DNA of 64,000 bases from an uncultured Clostridia bacterium. Lineage in GTDB: Bacteria; Bacillota; Clostridia; TANB77; CAG-508. The stretch lies in NCBI GenBank assembly GCA_948896235.1, contig CAQUUC010000001.1, positions 372,001 to 436,000 on the forward strand, in the 5' to 3' direction. Shown in pieces: positions 26,698 through 35,338 of the stretch. A program made the position numbers and the translations under genes. Every line of letters starts with the position of its first letter. Position 1 is the stretch's first letter. Under the pieces are notes generated by a model, which saw only the letters and a program-made list of their open reading frames with translations, searched no databases and was not told the origin of the DNA.

Positions 26698-27933
26698 ATG
26701 AATAAAGTACTTGGTATTATTGCTGAATACAATCCATTTCATAATGGTCATCTATACCATGTAAATGAGTCAAAAAAAGCTGTAAATGCTGATTATACAG
26801 TTGCCATTATTAGTGGTAACTTTGTACAACGTGGCGATACTTCTTTAATAGATAAATGGTCAAAAGCTGAAATGGCTATTAAAAATGGTGTTGATCTTGT
26901 TATTGAACTACCTCTAATATATAGTATATCTAGTGCTGAAAACTTTGCTGAAGGTGCGATTAAAATTTTAAATTCCTTAAATATAGTAGATTATCTTTCT
27001 TTTGGAAGTGAACTTTGCGATGTACGAATACTAGATGATTTTGCAAAGATTTTATATAATGAACCAAAAGAATTTATTTCTATTTTAAATCACGAATTAG
27101 GAAAAGGAATTTCATATCCTAAAGCAAGAGAAAACGCTTTACTTATGTATTTAAATGATATTAGAAAATATGCAAATGTTTTATCTTGTCCTAATAATAT
27201 ATTAGCAATAGAATATTTAAAAGCTTTAAAAAAATATAAAAGTAATATTATTCCTTTAAGTATTAATAGGAACAAGGTTGATTATAATTCAACAGAAATA
27301 GTTGATGGTATGGCTAGTGCAACTGCTATTAGAAAAATTGCTATTACAAATGATGTTTGGAGTTTAAGACGAGCTATGCCAAAGAGCTCTTTTGATATTA
27401 TGTATGATTCTTTAAGATCTGGTCACACAGTGCCTAGTATTACTAAATTTGAAAAAGAAATAATTTATAACTTACGTAAAATGAGTATTGCCGAAATAGC
27501 TGATCTACCTGATGTATCTGAGGGATTAGAATACTCAATTAAAAATGCTGCCAACTCTTGTAATACTATAGATGAATTAATTAATATTATTAAAAGTAAA
27601 CGTTATACTACAACAAGACTTAAACGAATTTTATTATATTGCTTACTAGGAATAACAAAAAAGGATATGCAAAATTCAAGAAAAGTTAATATGCCTTATA
27701 TACGTGTTCTTGGATTTAATGATAAAGGAAAAGATTTGCTTGGAGGAATTAGTCATTCAAACCCTAAACTTGAAATTATAACTTCTGTAAAGAAATATTT
27801 AGAAACTTCAAATAATAAAATTAATAGAAATATGTTAGAGAAAGATATTTTTGCTACAAATGTATATACTTTAGGTTATGATTATGACTCAATTAGTAAT
27901 TTAGACTATACTCATCCGATGGTAATTTTATAA
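26698..27933 (+). CDS. tmcAL: tRNA(Met) cytidine acetate ligase (YlbM family)
   Basis: This 411-aa protein begins MNKVLGIIAEYNPFHNGHLYHV with the HxGH nucleotidyltransferase motif, followed by SGNFVQRGDTSLIDKWSKAEMA. This is the TmcAL family, which forms N4-acetylcytidine at the wobble position of elongator tRNA-Met using acetate and ATP. The start follows TAGGAGGTAGAATTT. It is divergent from rnhA and ends at a shared hairpin. Confidence 0.95.
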   Translation: MNKVLGIIAEYNPFHNGHLYHVNESKKAVNADYTVAIISGNFVQRGDTSLIDKWSKAEMAIKNGVDLVIELPLIYSISSAENFAEGAIKILNSLNIVDYLSFGSELCDVRILDDFAKILYNEPKEFISILNHELGKGISYPKARENALLMYLNDIRKYANVLSCPNNILAIEYLKALKKYKSNIIPLSINRNKVDYNSTEIVDGMASATAIRKIAITNDVWSLRRAMPKSSFDIMYDSLRSGHTVPSITKFEKEIIYNLRKMSIAEIADLPDVSEGLEYSIKNAANSCNTIDELINIIKSKRYTTTRLKRILLYCLLGITKKDMQNSRKVNMPYIRVLGFNDKGKDLLGGISHSNPKLEIITSVKKYLETSNNKINRNMLEKDIFATNVYTLGYDYDSISNLDYTHPMVIL

Positions 27934-27945
27934 AAATATTTAAGC

Positions 27946-27980
27946 AAAATGCATGTACTATTTAAGAGTACATGCATTTT
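27946..27980. terminator. Shared terminator between tmcAL and the deacetylase gene
   Basis: AAAATGCATGTACT pairs perfectly with AGTACATGCATTTT across a seven-base loop in the convergent gap. Confidence 0.9.
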
Positions 27981-27997
27981 CAACTTTCAATTAATAT

Positions 27998-28873
27998 TTA
28001 TTTAATAATTTTTAGTACTTTATATTTAGAATAATTGTTTTTAACATATATTCTACTTAATCCATATAAATTTAATGTGTTTGTCTCATTTATTTCATCA
28101 TTTGTTAAATTTTGTACAAAGCCCGCTTGTTTTAATGCCTCTAATTCTTCTTCAGTATATGCTCCATATGGATATGTAAATACCTTTGTTACTTTTTTAC
28201 CTAAATGTTTCTCAATATTATTATGTGCATATTCTATATGTTCTACCAAATTTTCCTTACTTTGTTTATTGTAGAATATATGAGTTTTACCATGTGAATT
28301 TATACTTACTAAACCACTATCACTCATTTCTTTTGCTTGTTCCCAACTAAAATATCCTGGTGTTCCAACTAAGTCATCTACTACATATATGTTAATTGGA
28401 ATATTATATTTTTTTACTATTTCAAATGCGTATAAGTAATTTCCTAAATATCCATCATCAAAATCAATTAATACTACTTTTTCAGGTAATGCCTTTTCCC
28501 CTTTATCATATGCTATTAAATCATTATAAGAAATAACTGTATATCCATATTCAAGTAAGCCTTGTATTTGCTTTTCAAAATTCTCTTTTGTTGTACGCAT
28601 ATATGATAAACTTCTTTCTGGCTTTTCTTCAGTTATTTCATGATATAATATTATAGGAATTCTTAGATTTTTTTCATTCTTATAATATGTTTTTGTCTTG
28701 TCTACCACCTTATATTCATCTGATAATTTAACTTCTATTCCTTGTTTTACATATTTTAGGCCATCATAAATATCATATAAAACATTTCTGTTAAAGATAT
28801 ATAGTAGTATAAATATCACCACTGCTATAATAAATAATATTCCTATCCCTATTACAACTTTTTTCCAATTCAT
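27998..28873 (-). CDS. Membrane-anchored polysaccharide deacetylase
   Basis: This 291-aa protein has one N-terminal span (VVIGIGILFIIAVVIFILLYIF) and an extracellular NodB domain: IILYHEIT, LIDFDDGY (catalytic/metal Asp pair), SINSHGKTHI (metal His) and TYPYGAYTEEELEALKQAGF. It probably N-deacetylates peptidoglycan or a surface glycan outside the cell. The substrate is not predictable. Confidence 0.87.
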   Translation of the reverse strand: MNWKKVVIGIGILFIIAVVIFILLYIFNRNVLYDIYDGLKYVKQGIEVKLSDEYKVVDKTKTYYKNEKNLRIPIILYHEITEEKPERSLSYMRTTKENFEKQIQGLLEYGYTVISYNDLIAYDKGEKALPEKVVLIDFDDGYLGNYLYAFEIVKKYNIPINIYVVDDLVGTPGYFSWEQAKEMSDSGLVSINSHGKTHIFYNKQSKENLVEHIEYAHNNIEKHLGKKVTKVFTYPYGAYTEEELEALKQAGFVQNLTNDEINETNTLNLYGLSRIYVKNNYSKYKVLKIIK

Positions 28874-28979
28874 TTTTACATCCCCTACTAAATATATAAA
28901 TTATTACAATATATTATTTTAGCACAATATTAAATTAAAATGAATATCTTAATTAAATTTTAATAAAATCACAACACAC

Positions 28980-29522
28980 TTATTTTAGTTCTTCCATATT
29001 TTTAATAATACCATATTGATTTTTCACTGGATCTTTAAAGATTTCTATATTAGGTGTAGAGTACGTAAACACTATAAAACATATTAATATAGCCATTAAA
29101 ATAGTAATTGCTATTATATTGCTACACTTGAAATTGCTAGTCATAAGTTTATAGGCTAGATATTCTCCTAATATAACTGCAACAAAGAATGATGCTATAT
29201 CAATAAAAACAATACTTTTTCCTATAATTCCTGTATAGGTATAGAAAAATATAATGATAAATAGCATTGATGCAACTATTCCTAGTGTCTTTGAACATAA
29301 AAAGTTAGGTGCATTTTTCTGTATATAAAAGTAGCCAATTATTATAGAAAGTAACATTGGAAAAAACAATAATTTTAAATGTTCCCACACACTTTCATTA
29401 ACTGCTGAAAATGATGCCACCAACATATTTTCCCTAGACGACTCATATGTAAAATGTAGTAAAGTTCCTAATATACATACAAAAATTGCACTTGCTATTT
29501 GATATTTTTTTATTTTATTCAT
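28980..29522 (-). CDS. DUF6512-like membrane protein
   Basis: The start is ATG 29522 behind GGTGGAGGATTAT. The ~180-aa protein has five to six hydrophobic spans. The segment SFSAVNESVWEHLKLLFFPML matches what I recall of the DUF6512 family; the function is unknown. It is separated from cotJC by a terminator at 29645-29693. Confidence 0.7.
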   Translation of the reverse strand: MNKIKKYQIASAIFVCILGTLLHFTYESSRENMLVASFSAVNESVWEHLKLLFFPMLLSIIIGYFYIQKNAPNFLCSKTLGIVASMLFIIIFFYTYTGIIGKSIVFIDIASFFVAVILGEYLAYKLMTSNFKCSNIIAITILMAILICFIVFTYSTPNIEIFKDPVKNQYGIIKNMEELK

Positions 29523-29644
29523 ATAATCCTCCACCATTATTTTATGTATTAAATGGTTTTTTATTACTATTAGTAAAATGCTATTTAAGTATAATATAAT
29601 TAAACTATTACTAAATTAATTATATATCCAATCAATACTTCTTA

Positions 29645-29693
29645 AAAAATACATTTCTACAATAATTAAATTTTATCATAGAAATGTATTTTT
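29645..29693. terminator. Terminator of the cotJ operon
   Basis: AAAAATACATTTCTA and TAGAAATGTATTTTT form a 15-bp stem around a 19-base loop, with A and T flanks on both sides. Confidence 0.8.
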
Positions 29694-29739
29694 ATATTAT
29701 CAGATAAATTTATAACTTTGTTTAATAGTTTTTCATATA

Positions 29740-30426
29740 CTATCTATTATTGTTACAATTACATACACTATCACAAACATTATAATTGTTTACACTATTA
29801 AATTCTTTTAAGCAGTTACAATTATTATTGTTCATATTTTTGCAATCATTCATATAAAATCTTTTCATAGCTAGCTTATCTTGTACTCCACGTAATGCTT
29901 CACCAAATCTTTGGAAATGAACTACTTCTCTTTGTCTTAAGAAACGTAGTGGTTCTATTACATCTGGATCATCTTTACATAAGTCTATTAATTTTTCATA
30001 AGTTGCTCTTGCTTTTTGTTCTGCTGCTAAATCCTCTTGTAAATTTGCTATTGGGTCTCCTTTTGCTGCTATATATGCTGCTGTAAAAGGAACTCCTGCT
30101 GCAGATTGAGGATATACATCTACCCCATGATCTGTATAATATGCTCCAAGTCCTGCTTTTTCTAATTCTTCTGGACAAACTCCATCAGTTAATTGGTGTA
30201 CTATTGTTCCAACCATTTCTAAGTGAGCAAGTTCTTCTGTTCCTATATCATTTAATATAGCTTTTGCCTTTTCATCTGGCATTCCAAATCTTTGTGATAA
30301 ATATCTAAGTGAAGCAGCAAGTTCTCCATCTGGACCACCATATTGTGAAATGATGAATTTTGCAAGTCTTGGATTTGTACATTTAATTTTAACTGGATAT
30401 TCTAGTGCTTTTGTATAACTCCACAT
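29740..30426 (-). CDS. cotJC: Spore coat protein CotJC (manganese catalase family)
   Basis: The start is ATG 30426 (MWSYTKALEYPVKI), which overlaps the end of cotJB. The ferritin-like four-helix domain carries the dimanganese ligands in GGPDGELAASLRYLSQR, EELAHLEMVG and QREVVHFQRFGEAL. CotJC is a coat-associated manganese catalase. The C-terminal ~30 residues are an unusual Asn/Cys-rich tail (NNNNCNCL, VCDSVCNCNNNR) that could crosslink or bind metal. Confidence 0.93.
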   Translation of the reverse strand: MWSYTKALEYPVKIKCTNPRLAKFIISQYGGPDGELAASLRYLSQRFGMPDEKAKAILNDIGTEELAHLEMVGTIVHQLTDGVCPEELEKAGLGAYYTDHGVDVYPQSAAGVPFTAAYIAAKGDPIANLQEDLAAEQKARATYEKLIDLCKDDPDVIEPLRFLRQREVVHFQRFGEALRGVQDKLAMKRFYMNDCKNMNNNNCNCLKEFNSVNNYNVCDSVCNCNNNR

Positions 30427-30773
30427 TAAAAATTCCCCCTTTCCCATGGCCAAGGTTCCTCAAGCCATCTCCATTTTTTACATGGATAATTAATTGTTAA
30501 TGGTCCAAACATCTTTTGATATTTGTCTGCTAATTCTTTTGCTTTTTTTGCATATTCTCTATGCAAACATAAAGCTTTTTCATCATCAGGATGAGTGTCC
30601 AAATATAAAGCAAGTTCTATTATAGAAAATTTATATGCTCTTAATTGCATCATCATTTCTTCTCTTAAGTCATTTTTACAGGCACAACTCATTTCATTAT
30701 TACATTCACATGAACATTCACAAGTACATTCGCATGAATTACAATGTCTATTTTCCATATTATCTTCTAACAT
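30426..30773 (-). CDS. cotJB: Spore coat protein CotJB with a Cys-rich N-terminal extension
   Basis: The start is ATG 30773 behind AGGAGAGGGGTG, overlapping the cotJA stop. Residues ~40-115 are the CotJB domain (MMQLRAYKFSIIELALYLDTHP, PLTINYPCKKWRWLEEPWPWE). Residues ~10-35 are a Cys/Glu-rich stretch (CNSCECTCECSCEC) that I do not recall in typical CotJB. It probably partners CotJA and CotJC in the coat. Confidence 0.9.
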   Translation of the reverse strand: MLEDNMENRHCNSCECTCECSCECNNEMSCACKNDLREEMMMQLRAYKFSIIELALYLDTHPDDEKALCLHREYAKKAKELADKYQKMFGPLTINYPCKKWRWLEEPWPWERGNF

Positions 30774-31132
30774 TTGTTACACCCCTCTCCTATTTTATTT
30801 GTTTGTCTAATATATTCTATTTCTTCCATTCCTTGACATGGTACATATGGACTTACTAATTCTGGAAAAATAGTACCCATTTTTAATCCAACACAAGGTT
30901 TAAAAGTTTTGTCCATTGTTTGCCATGGTACATAACTTTGCCCAAACATTGGATTAGATGGGAATACTGATTCTTCTTCATCAAATCCACATTCGCATTC
31001 ACAAGTATCATTATTTTTTAAACAACATTCCATATCATTTGAAACATTATTACAAGCTTTTTCCATAAGGTCATCTGTATAATTTGAATAATTACTTAAA
31101 CAACATTTATGACAATTACATCTTCTACGCAT
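30767..31132 (-). CDS. cotJA: Spore coat protein CotJA-like with a Cys-rich N-terminal extension
   Basis: The start is ATG 31132 behind AAAAAGGAGGAATACA. The C-terminal half has the CotJA pattern: SYVPWQTMDKTFKPCVGLKMGTIFPELVSPYVP. The N-terminal half is Cys-rich (CNCHKCCLSN, ECCLKNNDTCECECG). It is the first gene of the cotJABC operon. The gene upstream in the same direction (spoIIP lies downstream, not upstream) gives no further regulatory clue. Confidence 0.85.
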   Translation of the reverse strand: MRRRCNCHKCCLSNYSNYTDDLMEKACNNVSNDMECCLKNNDTCECECGFDEEESVFPSNPMFGQSYVPWQTMDKTFKPCVGLKMGTIFPELVSPYVPCQGMEEIEYIRQTNKIGEGCNKC

Positions 31133-31182
31133 TTGTATTCCTCCTTTTTGTAGATATACTACATAATATGACAATATTATAA

Positions 31183-31235
31183 AAAAAGTTACAAATTAAA
31201 GTTATATAGTATAAAACTTTAATTTGTAACTTTTT
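31183..31235. terminator. Hairpin between cotJA and spoIIP
   Basis: A perfect 21-bp inverted repeat (AAAAAGTTACAAATTAAAGTT with its complement) with an 11-base loop and a T-rich flank on plus. It lies downstream of spoIIP on minus. Confidence 0.85.
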
Positions 31236-31248
31236 ATTTTAATATTTC

Positions 31249-32372
31249 TTATTTTACAACTTCACTTATTATTTTAGATAAGTATTTCATACTTACTAAA
31301 CATTCTTCCATTGTATTTCCAGTTGCTCCAACCTCTATAATTGTAGCGGCTTTAGCTAAGTGTTGATTATATCTTGAATTACGAACTATAATAGGTCTAA
31401 ATAAGCCTGGATATAATTCATTAGCCTTTTCCTGCATTTTAACTGCAAATTTCAAGTTTTGTTGCCAATTAAGATGTTGTAATCCTCCACCATCTGTTCC
31501 TATAACAAACATCATTTGCGCCGCCATTTCGTCGCCTATTTTTACACTTGGTGCATAATTTGCATTACTTCCGCACTGCATCTCTATGTAAATCAATAAC
31601 AAGCTGTGCATTTACATTATTATTTAATATATTCTTTACTGTAGTAAGAGACCTTCCATATGATCCATTATAAGCTGGATAATCATGATATGTTTGATTA
31701 TGAATTACATTATATCCATAATTTGTTAAATATTTATCAAGTTCAGTTCCTACTCTTGCTACTGAATAATTTAAATCGGTCGTTCTATAACTACCTGTCA
31801 TTTCATAATTAAACTGCTCACTGGGAGTATAGCTTTCGCATATATGTGTATGAAAAATTATAATATCTTTCTTATTTTCTAAAGAAATATTAGGTGTTAA
31901 TATTTCCTCTGTAATTTCTTTATCTGACTCATTTTTAACTTTAACACTTCCAAATACACTATTATATTTAGGAGTTATATTGTTTTCTTTTATTTCTTCA
32001 GTTGCAACGTTTGTTTTTGCTTCTTCAATATTAGTTGTATTTTTTTTATTGTCAATTTCTACATGTATCTCTTCATTTTCTTCTCCATCTATAATTAAAT
32101 TATCCATCATAGGTAATTCCATACTTAACATTCTTCTTAAATTAGACCCTCTAGAAGTTGCCACTTTTTTAATTTCTCCGAGTATATTCATCTTCTTTTA
32201 TTTTAGGTAAAGTATTATTAATACATCCTACAAAACTCATATTAATTCCTGTCCTAATGAGAGTAATTCTTCCTCCTACAAACTTTAAAATTCCAAGTAC
32301 AAATATTAATACTATAGCAATAAAAAGCAATTTAAATATGCTTCTTATATTAATTACAGTAACATTAACCAT
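31249..32372 (-). CDS. spoIIP: Stage II sporulation protein P, needs two CGG +1 shifts
   Basis: Read normally this locus is three fragments. Skipping the C at CGG 32178-32180 joins the N-terminal span (SIFKLLFIAIVLIFVLGIL) through DEYTGEIKKVATSRG. Skipping the C at CGG 31571-31573 joins IDLHRDAVGSNANYAP. The result is one 373-aa SpoIIP with its amidase motifs (IIFHTHICESYTP, then DLHRDAVG) and a normal end at 31249. SpoIIP is the amidase/endopeptidase of the SpoIIDMP engulfment complex, acting outside the membrane. Confidence 0.88.
31571..31573 (-). other. CGG +1 recoding site 2 in spoIIP
   Basis: Zero frame reads GTG CGG AAG TAA. Skipping the C gives GTG GGA AGT AAT (Val-Gly-Ser-Asn) directly after the catalytic HRDA motif. 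Confidence 0.9.
32178..32180 (-). other. CGG +1 recoding site 1 in spoIIP
   Basis: Zero frame reads ACT CGG AGA AAT TAA. Skipping the C gives ACT GGA GAA ATT (Thr-Gly-Glu-Ile) and joins the membrane anchor to the enzyme. Confidence 0.88.
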
Positions 32373-32435
32373 GTTTTTCTCCTTCGTTTAAAATACTTCT
32401 ATATTAATTTTATTCTTGTACTTGCATTAATATGA

Positions 32436-32466
32436 CAAAAGAGCCGCATATTATGCGACTCTTTTG
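32436..32466 (-). terminator. Terminator of the MBL hydrolase gene
   Basis: CAAAAGAGCCGCATA pairs with TATGCGACTCTTTTG (one G-T pair) directly after the stop codon at 32467. Confidence 0.82.
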
Positions 32467-33114
32467 TTAAAAATCACGTTCTCTTAATTCTAAATAAATT
32501 GGTTTTTCTTCTTTAATCATAGTAGACTTCCCATGTCCTGGATATACTATTGTCTCATCTGGTAATATAAGTAATTTATCAGTTATAGAATTTATTATAT
32601 CATTTAAACTCCCTGTTGGTAAATCTGTCCTTCCCCAAGTGCCTCGAAAAATAGTATCACCACTAAATAACATCTTTTCTTTTTCACAAAATAAAGATGT
32701 ACTACCGTTCGTATGTCCTGGTGTGTGAATAACATTAAACTCTAATTGTCCTAAATGTATCAAATCCCCATCATCAATTCTAGAATCTTCTTCTAATCTT
32801 ATATCTGGTACACCTATATAATAATTCAAGGTTATTTGAGGATTTCTTAAATTTTCGCTTTCTTTTCTTTCTATTAATACCTTTGCCCCATATTTATTTT
32901 GTAATCCAAGTACTGCTCCTGTATGGTCTCCATGACAATGTGTTAAATAGATATATTTTAGTCTTGCATCCAAAATATTTAACATATCTATTATCTTTGC
33001 TTCTTCTCCTGCTGGATCTATAACCATTGTTTCTTTTGTTTCCTCATCAACAATAATATAACAATTTGTAGGTTCTCCTAGTGGAGTATCTAACTTTAAT
33101 CGCTTTAGTATCAT
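32467..33114 (-). CDS. MBL-fold hydrolase, glyoxalase II-like
   Basis: This 215-aa metallo-beta-lactamase-fold protein has the metal-binding THCHGDHTG, HTPGHTNGSTSLF, SGDTIFRGTWGRTDLPTG and a final YPGHG. This matches the YqgX/GloB-like subgroup of thioester hydrolases. The cellular substrate is unknown. It lies 12 bases after relA and is probably co-transcribed with recJ-relA. Confidence 0.88.
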   Translation of the reverse strand: MILKRLKLDTPLGEPTNCYIIVDEETKETMVIDPAGEEAKIIDMLNILDARLKYIYLTHCHGDHTGAVLGLQNKYGAKVLIERKESENLRNPQITLNYYIGVPDIRLEEDSRIDDGDLIHLGQLEFNVIHTPGHTNGSTSLFCEKEKMLFSGDTIFRGTWGRTDLPTGSLNDIINSITDKLLILPDETIVYPGHGKSTMIKEEKPIYLELRERDF

Positions 33115-33126
33115 ATTATTACTTCC

Positions 33127-35323
33127 TTATTTTTTTCTTTTTACTTCAAATACACTATCAACTTTTCTCAAAGATTTAAGTGTTTTATTTAGATCCTCTA
33201 AATTTTCTACTTCAATTGTAATTTCTGTAGTAACTACTTTTTCTTTGTTAACCTTACTATTAATAGCAACCAATTTTGTTTTTACATCATAAATTGCCTT
33301 AATAATATCTGCAAGAAGTCCATTTCTATCATTCGAAAACACTTCTATATCAACATTGTAGCTTGATGCTTTTTCATTATACCATTCTACATCAATAATT
33401 CTATCTTCTTCTTGTAATAAATCTTTTATATTAACACAATCTGTAGTATGAATAGACACTCCTCTTCCTTTTGTTATATATCCAATAATATTATCTCCTG
33501 GAACAGGATTGCAACATCTTGATAACTTAACTAAACAATTATCTATTCCTTTTACAATAATTCCACTCTTAGGAACATTGTTTCTTACTTTCTTTTCTTT
33601 TGCAAGTTCTTCTATCTTCTTTTCAATTTGGTCGTCTTCATTAACTTTTTTATATTCTTCTAGAATTTTTGCAATAATCTTTCCTGCTGTTATCGCACCA
33701 AATCCAACAGAAGCATACATATCATCTATTGAGTTATATTTATATCTATCAAGGGCTGCTTGTACATACTCCATTTTATGAAGTTCACTAGATGTCATTC
33801 CTATTCTTTTTATTTCTTTTTCGATTAATTCTTTTCCTTTTAATATATTTTCTTCTCTTTGTTCTTTTTTAAACCAGCTTTGAATTTTATTTCTAGCAGA
33901 TGTACTTTTAATAAATTTTAACCAATCTCTACTAGGTCCCTTTGCATTATCTTGAGTAATAACCTCTACAATATCACCATTTTTCAATTTTGTAATAATT
34001 GGCATCATTTTTGAGTTAATTTTACATCCTGTCATTCTATGTCCAACTTGAACATGTATACTATATGCAAAATCTATTGGAGTTGAACCAGCTGGCAATA
34101 CTTTAATATCACCTTTGGGAGTAAATACATATACTTCATCTTCAAACAATTCAGTTTTTAATGTGTTTAAAAATTCTTCTGGATCCCTCATTTCCTTTTG
34201 CCATTCTAGTGTTTCACGAAGCCAAGCAAGCTTATCCTCTTCTACTTTTACATTCGATTTCTTTCCCGCCATAAAATTTGCTTCTTTATATGCCCAATGT
34301 GCAGCAATACCATACTCTGCAATTCTATGCATATCCCAAGTACGAATTTGTACTTCAAAAGGTGTTCCTTTTTCTCCAATAAGTGTTGTGTGTAAAGATT
34401 GGTACATATTTGGTTTCGGAACTGCTATATAGTCTTTAAACCTTCCAGGCATTGGGTTATAAAGTTCGTGAACAACACCGTAAAGCTGCATAACAATCTT
34501 TAACAGAGTTAACAATAATTCTTAATGCGAATAAATCATATATTTGATCTAATGTGCAATTATCCCTTTTCATTTTTCTATAAATACTATATAAGTGTTT
34601 TGCTCTTCCTGTAATTTCTGCCTCTATATGCTGAACTTTTAATTGTTTTTTTATTTCTTCTAATATTTTTTCAATAAATCTTAATCTTTCTTCTCTTTTT
34701 CTATCCAATCCTTCTACAATTTCTCTATATTCTTCAGGATATAAATATTTAAAAGATAAATCCTCTAATTCCCATTTTAAAGAATACATACCTAAACGAT
34801 TTGCAAGTGGTGCATATAAATCCATAGTTTCACTAGCATTAGCAATTTGTCTATCTCTTGTTAAATATTTTAAAGTTCTCATATTATGAAGTCTATCTGC
34901 TAATTTTATTAGTATTACTCTTATATCTTTTCCCATTGCCAGAAACATTTTCCTGTAATCTTCTACTTGTTGTTCTTTTAGTGTAGTATAATTAAGTTTA
35001 CCAAGTTTTGTTACACCATTAACCATTTCGGCTATTTCTTCACTAAACTCTTTAACTAAATCATCATATGTAACATCAGTATCTTCAATTACATCATGTA
35101 AAAGTGCAGCACAAATAGTAGGATCATCTAAATTCATACATGCAAGTGTATATGCTACTTGTATAGGGTGAATAATATATGGTTCACCAGATCTTCTTTT
35201 TTGATCCCCATGATTTGATATAGCATAGTTATATGCTTTCATTATAATCTTAGTATTAGTTCTCCAATTATTCTTTTTCATTCTTGAAATTATATCATTA
35301 ATTGTAGCTTGTTCTTCTCCCAT
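33127..35323 (-). CDS. relA: (p)ppGpp synthetase/hydrolase RelA/SpoT, needs one CGG +1 shift
   Basis: The start is ATG 35323 behind AGGTGG. The N-terminal HD hydrolase domain (RRSGEPYIIHPIQVAYTLA, LLHDVIEDTDV, KLADRLHNMRTL) is intact. The synthetase domain is broken in zero frame after DCYAAL. Skipping the C at CGG 34478-34480 gives DCYAALGVVHELYNPMPGRF and KDYIAVPKPNMYQSLHTTL, exactly the family consensus. TGS (VYVFTPKGDIKVLPAGSTPIDFAY) and ACT domains follow, for 731 aa, a normal bifunctional length. It makes and breaks the stringent-response alarmone. Confidence 0.93.
34478..34480 (-). other. CGG +1 recoding site in relA
   Basis: Zero frame reads TTA CGG TGT. Skipping the C gives TTA GGT GTT (Leu-Gly-Val), an exact fit to the conserved ALGVVH motif, with one residue for the four bases CGGT. 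Confidence 0.95.
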
Positions 35324-35338
35324 AATTACACCACCTAT

